A DNA stretch of 10,347 nucleotides, from positions 1 to 10,347 of the forward strand of contig CAIXUF010000312.1 of assembly GCA_903922535.1 (NCBI GenBank), in the 5' to 3' direction. Position numbers and translations under genes: made by a program. The notes under the pieces are model-generated. The model did no database searches and was not told the DNA's origin. It saw only the letters and a program-made list of their open reading frames with translations. Source of the DNA: Candidatus Hydrogenedentota bacterium (GTDB taxonomy: Bacteria; Hydrogenedentota; Hydrogenedentia; Hydrogenedentiales; CAITNO01). Below, in pieces: positions 1 to 9,500 of the stretch. Numbering within the stretch: position 1 is the first letter of the stretch; each line of letters starts with the position of its first letter.

Positions 1-531
1 TGCAGAACAGTATACGTTGCTTGTCGCGCCGCCGTAGCCGGCCACGTTCCCTGTGAACACGCAGTTCGCAAACGCCGGAGCGCAGGCGTACCAGGTGGAC
101 ACCGCACCGCCGATATAGTCGGCTGTATTGCCCGCGAAAACGCAGTCCGCAACCATCGGGGCACAGGCGTAGTTGTACATCCCGCCGCCTTCATAGGCTC
201 TTCCCCGTGTGACGGTGAAGCCGTCCAACGCCGCGTTGTCGGCGCCGATCACACAACGGTGCTCCTTCTGCCCGTCGATGACGGCGGAATTCGCCAACCA
301 GTTGCGCTGGTTACCCGAGGTTTCAGTACCCACAAACCCGCCATAGAGATTCACGCCGGGCCGCATCGTCACCACCGGGTCGCTTGCGGAAGTGTAGGCA
401 CCCGAGGCAACACAGACGTCGCCGCCGCCGTTGTTTGCGGCGGCATCCACCGCGGACTGAATATCCCGAAACGCCGTGGCCCAAGTGGTGCCATCCCACG
501 GTCCGGCGGTGTTCTGCGCGTTGACACGATA
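1..531 (-). other. Right-handed parallel beta-helix domain 2, cut at the window edge
   Basis: Residues 3273-3449. The head reads YRVNAQNTAGPWDGTTW, FRDIQSAVDAA, LYGGFVGTET, VIDGQ and LDGFTVTRG, almost the same as the head of the helix at 8719-9822. PMP-like coils follow: GGGMYNYACAPMVADCVFAG, then GGAVSTWYACAP and NCVFTGN, with Cys codons at 142 and 61, a 27-residue period. Only the first two or three coils are inside the window. By analogy with the first helix it should continue for some six coils and end in a choice-of-anchor Q-like segment beyond position 1. Here the coils have extra cysteines (NYAC, WYAC) not seen in the first helix. Confidence 0.88.
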
Positions 532-3500
532 CTTTACGGGGCCGGTCACAACAACCGCGCGCGTAACTTCGGCAGCGTTGTTGCCGTTGGCGTCCGCGGC
601 GTTGTACGTCACCACGTAGGTGCCCGGAACCACTGTGTTCACGATATCACCGCCCACCGCGGCAACCGGGCCGTCCGGGCAGTTGTCGGTTACGGCCGCT
701 CCGAGTTCCGCATATATGTCCCCGCATTCCACGGCCTGCGTTGACGGGCCGTTCAGTATGATCACCGGTGCCGTCTCGTCCGCAATCACCAGGTTCACGA
801 CGCTGCCGTCTTCGAGGACGGTGGAGGCAGGCGGATCCTGGGCCAGGACCGTTCCGGGCGCCGCAAGGGCGCCGCACGCTTCGGTGACTGTTCCAACGGC
901 CAGCCCCGCGGCGAGAATTGCCGACACTGCGTCTTGATGATTCAGACCTGTCACCGACTGCAGAACCGCCCTATAAACGCCGTTCACAGTCTTTGCCTCG
1001 TTGTCGTGAAGCATGAAGGATACCGGCGGCGGGGTTACCCAGCCTGCAATGTCCTGGCATGTCACGGTATGACCGCCCAGCGGCACGTCGGCTGCAACGT
1101 AATTGCCCGGCCACCATGGGCCATTGTCAAGCTGCCATGCAGCGCCCCGGGCGATTGCCGCGTTGGGCGCGATCACGGCCTGCACGGTGCCATTGCGCAG
1201 CCAGCCCGCCGGGACCACCTGGACAACGCGGGACATCTGCACGGCCATCACACCGCGGGAGTTCTCCACGTTGTACTCGACGAGATAGGAGCCGACCGTG
1301 TTGGTGTCAACCGGATTGTAGGTCTGAATGACCGCGGAAAGGTCGCCGTCGACGCTGTCGGACGCCGTGGCGCCCTCCTCAATGTAGCGGCCGCCAACCT
1401 GAACGTAGACCGTGCCGTCGCCGTTGAGCGTAATCACCGGACGCTCCGGCGGCGTGCCGAATTCAAGCATATAGGTCACGCTGGGTCCGGCCAGCGCCGC
1501 CTGGTAGTCGAACAGGTGCACCTCCGCCGGAATAGTCGCGGGTGTCTGGGGCAGGTGGGCAACATAGGGCGTCTGCCACGCATTCGGCCCCACGAGAAGC
1601 TGTTTTCCATCCGCGCGCCGCACGGACGTCAATGCCAGGCCACCGCCAGTCGGATCCTCAAAGCGCGCGTAGAACCAGCCGGGCTCCGCGGGCACGGTGA
1701 CGGTGGTGATTCCGCCCGCCGTGTCTGTCACAATGCCGGTGTTGACGCCCGAGACCGGCAGGGTCTGACCGTCACTGGCATACAGGTGGTCGGGCATCTT
1801 GTCGGTATCCGGCATGTCGTCCGCGAGGAAATCGGGACGCCCGTCCGCCGAAGGCTCATCCACCGCGACGACATGCGTCAAGGGGTGGATATTGACTTGG
1901 TCAAACAGGGACTGCACCTTGCTGCCCAGATCGGTTACGTGCTCGTACGTGGCCTCGAAGGAGATAAATTTTCCCTGCAGCGTCGAGGTCAGGTTCCACT
2001 GCGCCACGTCGATGGCACCCGGGGCCAGCGAGCCGAAATCCGCCGTCAGCGACGGGGTCTTGGGCGCGCCGTTGACTTCCGACGAGAGGATCTGGAAACC
2101 GATGAGAAGCCCGGAGTCATTATCGATGACGCGTGGCTGACCCGAGGTGATGGTCAGCGCGTTGGCCGTACCCGCACCGTCGTTCTTCACCAGCAGCCCC
2201 AGCGCGAACGGAACCGCGGGTTCTATCTCCGCCGTGAACGGGTCGTCGCTGTACACCCGCTCTTCCAGGAAATAGTCCAGTTCCAGCTTGGGATCGGGAT
2301 ACACATCAATGGCCACGGGGAACAGCGGCATGGTCATGGTGGCCCCGCCCATGGTGTACTGCACGGTTCCGGAGACATAGTACGTCGTCATGCTGGCGGG
2401 TGCGGCGTCCCGTCCGGGTATAAGCGTCCAGTTTGCCGTCCCCGTGGTCAGGGGAAGGATCATGCCCGTGCCATCAACGTCATCGACCCCTGCCAGCGCG
2501 GGACCCTGAATCTCAAACATTTCCGTGGCGTCCGCCCCGGTCTTGTCTTTGACGTAGAGCGCAACCGACAGATCCTCGATGGTATCAGTCCCGTTGTCAT
2601 TGCTGATGCCCAGCTTGGCGGCAAAGGCCGCGCGGGTCATCACCGCCCGCTGGTCAATCTGCATCGTGACGAGGGCGCACACGCCCGTCAACGGATCGAG
2701 ATCTTCCCCGCAGTACACCGGCTGCGGAACGGGATCGGGAGGATTATTGACGGTTGCGCCGCCGCCACCGACAATCCATCCGCCGCCACCGCCACCGACA
2801 CTTATGGGAGTCGGGACCCACGGCGAACAATCAGGAACACTGGCCCTGTGCAGGTTGACCGGAACCGTCACGTAGACGCGTTCGCCCACGACATACGAAT
2901 AGACCAGACTCAGACTGCTCACGTCGCATGCTTCCCCGGACGGATAGTCTGGACTCCGGTAGATGTTCACCGGAATGACGCGCCTGGACATGGCCGGAAG
3001 GTCTCCAAGATCCGTGACCAGCGGCTCGATTATCCATGCGCCCTGGTTGACCACGTCGAAGTGGGCGGTTTGCGCCGCGACCAGGCCGTGGTTCTCCACT
3101 TCGAGATCCACCTGCTTGGGCCCGTCCAGTTCAATCAGCGGGGGCGTCACGGTGACCACGGGCGCAGGGACATTCGTCTCAAACTCCGCCACGAGGTGAA
3201 CCACATATTCGTCCACAATCTGTGTGGGCACCACGGACCAATCCATCCGCACGGACTCGATCGGCAGGAACGCGGTCATCTCTGTGACCACGCCGCTGAC
3301 GATCTTGACCATCGTGGTGGAGGACCTGTGCTGGGTCGCCACGGCCTCGACGTGGCAATACCCCTCGGGAACGTTTTCAAACAGGGCAACTCCATCCTGA
3401 TCGGTGATCTGTTCGTATCCGAGCGGCTGTCTGCTAACCGCATCCAGCAGACGCACCGTGACGCCCGCCAGATTCGGCTTGCCCTCGCCGTAATAGCTGG

Positions 3501-6500
3501 CCTCGTCCTTTGCCGTCACCCGCAGCGAACCCTTCAGGTCCGAAATGCACGTGAACTCAAAGGGAACCGCAAGCCAGTTTCCGGGACACGAGACCGCCAG
3601 TCCGCCGGTGTACGTTCCCAGAGGAAGCGCCGCGGGCGGCGCGAGCATCAACTGCACCGTGGTTTTCTCTCCCGGTGCGATGACCGGGATGCTCAACGGC
3701 GTAATCAGACTCATCCAATCGGCGCCCTGCGGAAGCATAACCTGCACGTTCTCCGCGTCGCGCGAGCCCGTGTTGCCAATATCGAACGAGTAGACAGTCT
3801 GGTGTGTCTCCGTGGCGGTCGCCCGCAGCATGCCGCCCTGCAGCCGGGCCGGTGTCACCACAAGCACCGGCTCAGGAGACTTCACTTCAACCTGGATCGG
3901 CACCGTGACGGCACCGCCCTGCGTGGTGGCAATCTGAAGCAGCGTCTCGTAACTCCCCTGCGCCGACGGAACCGCGCTGAGCGCCATGCGCAACGTTGTG
4001 GAGCCCAGCCCTGGCAGCGTTGTTTCGGCAAGTTCCGCTGTGGCGCTCACGCCGGACGGAATACCGCCAAGCGACGCGGCAAGTCCGTTCGTGGCCTGGT
4101 CCCCCGGATTGGTAATGGTAAACACCAAGGTCTGCGCCGGTGCGTTCGGCAGAATCTGCACCGAGGCCGATTTCGGATCCACCAGGATGCCCCACAGGCT
4201 GAACCAGTCTTGAACCTCTCCCAGGCCGGAACCGGCAGGGCCCGCGCTCAACGAATACAGCCCGGCCTCCGTCGGCAGCGGGTTGAACGTGGCGTAGAAC
4301 GCGCCCGTCGCATCCGTGCCGGCCGTAACCGTGCGGAAGGTCCCCTGCACTCCAACGTTGACTTCCACATTCGCGTTGGCCACGGGCGTTCCATTCGCCC
4401 GGTGGGCTTCACCGATCAACGGTATCGACGTGCCGGCCGGCGCATTGTCAACGGGGGTTGCCACCGTCACGAGAATCGTTTCCACACAAAAGTCGGACGA
4501 GGTCCCGATATTGTCCCCTTCCCCGCCTTCGGTTCCCTCGTTCACAGCATCGGCACAGTCGGTGAACACCACAATCCGGTACTCACCCGCACGCGAGGGA
4601 TAGCGCAGCGTGCGCGTCTGCTCATAGAATCCCAAGGCGTCGAGCGTGGCGCTGACCGCCACCTCCGTGTCATACACGTGCGCTTCCGTCAGCGCGTCCA
4701 CGATGGAGATCCGGTCCGTCCATGCGCCCTGGACGGGAACGCTTCCCGCATTCCCCACCCGCCATGTGACATTGAATTCCGTCCCGACCAGCCCGTCGGC
4801 GGGCGTGCCGACCTGTTCCACCACGAGGTTGGGCCTGGGCGGTTGCGTCAATTGCAGTGTGTCCGCCGAAAACGCCGTGTTGTTCTCGGGCGCGCCCTCT
4901 TCCCGGACCACGTCGGCCACGTCGGCCACAACGCACACCCGGTAGAAGCCCCCGGGCAGGCGGCCCGGCACAACAAACGTGCAAGTCTCCTCGTATTCCG
5001 TGTTCCTGGCCAGCGATTGACGGTGGATCGGACGGCCCACCAGCGTCATCGGCCCGCCGGACTCCGGCTGCAGGTACACACCATCCATCCAGAAGGGCAG
5101 CGCCACCGCACGCCCCAGATTCGCCACGCTGAACTTGACGCCCACCGTACTGTCGCCGGCCACGGTGGCCGGAACGGTCACCCCGGTCACCGCAAGGTCA
5201 GGACGCCACATTTCCGTGCAGGGAATGGCCGCCAGCGTGTTGTCGGTCTCGTCCCCTTCGGCGATGTTGTTCCGGTTGTCCACGGTGACCGTGAAGCAGG
5301 TCTGGTCTCCATCGAGTTGCGGCATCGCGAAGCTTATCTGCCGGGTTTCGCTCGCGTCCGCGGCAAGACCGCCGTTGACCGCCTGCTCGAAGACCATGGT
5401 CCCGGAAGAGGTTCTCACCGCGTCGTAACGCCCCGACAAGGTGCCGCTCATGCCTGTATTCGCCACCGTGTACGTCACCGTAACCGAATCGCCCAAGGCC
5501 GCGTGATCGGGTCCCACAACATCGGAGATCACAAAGTTCGGTCCGGTCGGCGTGATCGTGAAAGTCCCCGAAACGAATGACAAAATGGTGTAGTTCGTTC
5601 CCGCGCTCAAAGTGCCCTGGTTGATGGCATAGGCGCCCATCTCCTCGCCGGGCACACGGCATAATGCACCGGGAAGGAAATCGCCCGCCGCCAGCGCCGG
5701 GCTGGCCGCATAGGTCAGCGCCGGGTCGGGTGAACCGAGCATCTTCGACTTGTTGTCCGCGGTCACCGTCACCGGCTTCGGCGTGATATTCGCGCTCAGC
5801 CCGGCCGGCTGTATCAGCGCATAATTGGCCGCGCCCGCGCCCGCCAGTTTCAGTGCCGCCGCGACCACCTTGACCAAGCCCGCATCCCTGTCGGCAAAGG
5901 CGCCTGTCATCGGGCTTGCCAGTGAGACCACATCACCGGAAATCACACCGCCCGCCGTCAGCGTGGCGCCGGTGATTCTCGCCAGCGTGGTCCCGTCGTA
6001 CACCTTGTTGGACGCAACCGCGCCCGTCACCGTCAACGGCTTGGGCACAATCGTCAGGTTGGCGCCCACAAAGCTCAGGAGATACTTGGGCGGCGCGGCA
6101 AGCGTGCCTTGACTGATGGCATGCGCGCCCACCGATTCGCCCGAAGCGCGCGTCAACGTGCCACTCAACGAATCGCCGGGATCAAGCCAGCCCGAGGTAA
6201 TCTGATAACTCAAGACCGGGTCCGCCTCCCCGTACACCTTCGTCACGCCATCCGCACTCACCCTGACCGGCCTGCTTGTGATAGTCAAGTTCGCGCCCAC
6301 GTAGGTGACGCTGTAGTTTGCGCCCGCCGTCAGGGTGCCTTCGAGAATTTCATAGCTGCCGAGTTCCTCGCCTGCCACACGGCTCAGCGCGCCGCCAAAC
6401 AGGTCGCCAGACACCGGCGCCGGACTGACACGGTACGTCAGTTCCGGGTCGGCCGCACCGACCGTTTTTGTTTGGGCGTCCGCCGTTACCGTGATTGGCA

Positions 6501-9500
6501 TGGGCGTGATGTCCGCCGTCAGTCCAACCGGCTGAATCAGCGTGTAATTGACCGCGTCCGCGCCGATCAGGCCCAGATCGGCCGTCACCGCCTTGCCCTG
6601 CCCGGCGTTCTTGTCCGTAAAGCTGCCCGTCATCGGCGTCGCCAGCAAAACCGCGTCCCCGCTGACCACCCCGCCCTCGGCCAGCACGGCGCCCGTAATC
6701 ACCGCATTGCGGTTGCCGTCGTACACCTTGTTCAAAGCGACCGCCCCGGACACGTTCAACTCCTTCGCTGAAATGTCCGCGGACAGCCCGACCGGCTGCA
6801 GCAGCGTGTAGTTGTTCGCGTCGATGCCGTCCAAGGTCCACGTGGCCGTCACCGGTTTGTTCAGGCCAATTAGCTTGTCCTCAAACAGGCCCGTCGCCGG
6901 CCAACGCAAGCTGACGCTATCCCCTGCCAGCACACCGTCCAACACGCCGCCGTTGCTGATGACCGCAACCGTGGCGCCGTCGTAGACCTTGTCCTCAGCC
7001 ACCGCATCAGTCACGGTGACCGCCTTCGGCGTGATGTCCGCCGTCAGCCCGGACGGCTGCGTCAGGACATAGTTCTCCGCATCGATGCCACCCAGTGTCC
7101 ATGGGGCTGTGGCCGTTACCGAGATTCCCGTGCCCACGTCCTTGCCGGCAAAGGCACCCGCGGGCGGAATGACGACCACATCATCTCCGTTGACCATGCC
7201 ACCGAGGCGGCTGAATCCGAATTCGGCCGCCGTGGCGCCATCATACTCCTTGTCCAGTGCCGCCACATCAAGCAAGGCCGCCGCCTTCGGCGTGATGTTC
7301 GCGGTGAGCCCGGTCGGCTGCGTCACCGTGTAGTTGCCCGTGCCGGAACCGCCCAGCAGCCACGTTGCCGTGACGGGCTTATCCACGCCAACAGTCTTGT
7401 CCGCAAAATAACCCGCGGTGGGCGGAATCAGGAATACCGCCAGTGGGTCAATCGCGCCGTTCAGTATGCCGCCGCCGCTGATGACCGCGTCCGTGGTGCC
7501 GTCGTACTCCTTGTCCGCGGCAACAGCGCCGCTCACCGTGAGTTCCTTCGCCGTGATATCTGCTGCAAGCCCCTGCGGCTGCGCCAGCGTATAGTTGCCG
7601 GCGGACGGACCGCCCAGGATCCATGGCGCCGAGGCGGCAACCGATATGCCTGTGCCCGCATCGGGGCTGGCAAAGAATCCCATGGGGGGCGCGGTCACGG
7701 TGACCAAGTCGCCTTCGACCACCCCGGAAAGGGTCGTCCCCGCAAATGCCGCGTCCGTGGTGCCGTCATAGACCTTGTCCAGGGCCGCCGCATCCGCCAC
7801 TGTCAACGTTTTGGGCAGGATGGTCAGCACCGCGCCGACAAAGCTGACCGAGTAGTTCCGCGGGGCCGACAGCGTGCCCTGGCTGATGGCATAGGCGCCC
7901 ACGGTCGGGCCGGGCTCGCGCACGAGCGCGCCGCTGAGCAGGCCGCCCGATTCCAGCGGCCCGGACGTGATGCGCCAAGTCAGCGCCGGCTCGGCGCCGC
8001 CGTAGACCTTGGTCTGTTCATCCGCCGTTATCGTGATGGCAATCGGCGCGCTCCATTTCGCATACAACGTCTGGTCGGCGGTAATCGTCACCGCCGTGGA
8101 CTCCGTCACCTCCACGCCCGTACCCTCGACGCCGGTCCACCACCCCTCAAAGCTGAAGTCGGCTAGCTCGGGCGTTGGAAGGGTACCGTAGCTCAGGCCG
8201 TAAGCCACCGTCACGCGGTCAGGCGACACGCTGCCGCCCGACGGATCCAGCGTCACCGTGTACTGGTCCGGCGCGAAGTTCGCCGTCACGGAAACATCAC
8301 CTGTTACTTTTGTTTCCGTGCGCGGATTCTCCGTCGAACCGTCGCTCCACTGCTCAAAGTGATAGCCGGTATCCGCCACGGCTTCCACGGGCGTGCCATC
8401 GCCATCGTACGCCACCGTCTGCAATGTGTCGCCGTTGACGGCTCCGTGTCTCCCTGCCATATACGTTAGGGTGTGCGTTTCGGCAAGGAAGTTCGCCGTC
8501 ACCGACCTGCTGCCGTCCATGACAATGCTTGCGCGCGGAGACGCGCCGGAAATGTCGCCGCTCCAACCGGCAAATGACCAGCCGGTGGATGCCCATGTAG
8601 AGAGCGGAATCTTATCGCCGCGAACAAAGGAATGCACCCCTTCGGACGGTATTGTACCGCCTTGACCGGCCGGGGAAACCTGCATTGTGAGTGTGATGAT
8701 GTCTTCCGGCGCAACAGGCCCCTCGTAGGCACCCATATCTATGCCCGCACCCTGGGGACGGGCCACGTTGCGGATATCCACGGCGGGCGCTCCCGCCGCC
8801 GTACCCGTGTCAATGCATGGGGAACCCACCTGAAGCTGCAAACTGTCTCCGTTGCCAGCAACAAAAAGCGGGTCAGCACTTATGTTCCCCGTCCCCTCAT
8901 AACCCCCCTGGACGCACGAATATGTCAGTGACGACGTGGAATACGAATCGTTGTATATCTCTCCATGCCAAAGTGGGGTGTCTCCCCAAAGGACGCAGTT
9001 CGTCAACGTCGGCGAAGATGAGTAGTTCTTCATCCCACCCGCCGAGTGGTCGTCATAATAGCCCGGGACTTCGGGATTGGCCCAGTTGCCTGTGAACGTG
9101 CAGTTCGTCAACACCGGCGAAGAGGAACTGTTAACCATCGCGCCGCCGCCAAAATAGAGATTGGCCCTGTTGCCTGTGAAGACGCAGTTCATCAACATCG
9201 GCGAAGAGGACTGGTTAACCATCCCGCCGCCGCCATAGTTGCGATTGACCACATTGCCAGCGAAAGTACAGTTCGTCAACATCGGCGAAGACCCAATGTT
9301 GTGCATCGCACCGCCGCTAGCCCAGCCACTGGTCGAATTGTTCATGAACACGCAGTTCGCCAGCATCACCGAGGAAGCGTTGACGTTGAACATCGCACCG
9401 CCGTAAGTCCAGGATGAACTGCCGACGAACGTGCAGTTGGCCACCGTCGGCGAAGCCCCGCTGTTCAACATTCCGCCGCCACAATCAGCGTATCCCCGCA

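Noticed and set aside
259..744. A plus-strand open frame of 161 codons starting with GTG
   Set aside because: It lies in the same antisense register, opposite the second beta-helix and the DUF5011/HYR-like domain. It has no plausible domain or ribosome binding site.
934..5580. A 1,548-codon open frame on the plus strand
   Set aside because: It is codon-for-codon antisense to the giant gene. Its translation is Arg-, His- and Gly-rich with no recognisable domain, and it starts with TTG inside a PASTA-like domain on the other strand. It is a shadow of codon bias.
5198..5662. Minus-strand open frame of 154 codons in another register
   Set aside because: It overlaps the CARDB and MBG coding frame out of phase, and its translation is Arg- and Gly-rich without any domain.
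6109..6771. A plus-strand open frame of 220 codons
   Set aside because: It lies in the same antisense register, opposite MBG and YDG domains, and is Arg-rich with no domain.
9046..9417. A plus-strand open frame with an internal repeat (GPVACE...VRQHRRRG) that looks like a repeat protein
   Set aside because: The repetition is only the antisense image of the 28-residue PMP-like coils of the beta-helix coded on the minus strand.
9000..9480. Evenly spaced similar DNA blocks of 81-84 bases that might suggest a CRISPR array
   Set aside because: The blocks have a period that is a multiple of three, code for beta-helix coils in frame and have no constant repeat with unique spacers.
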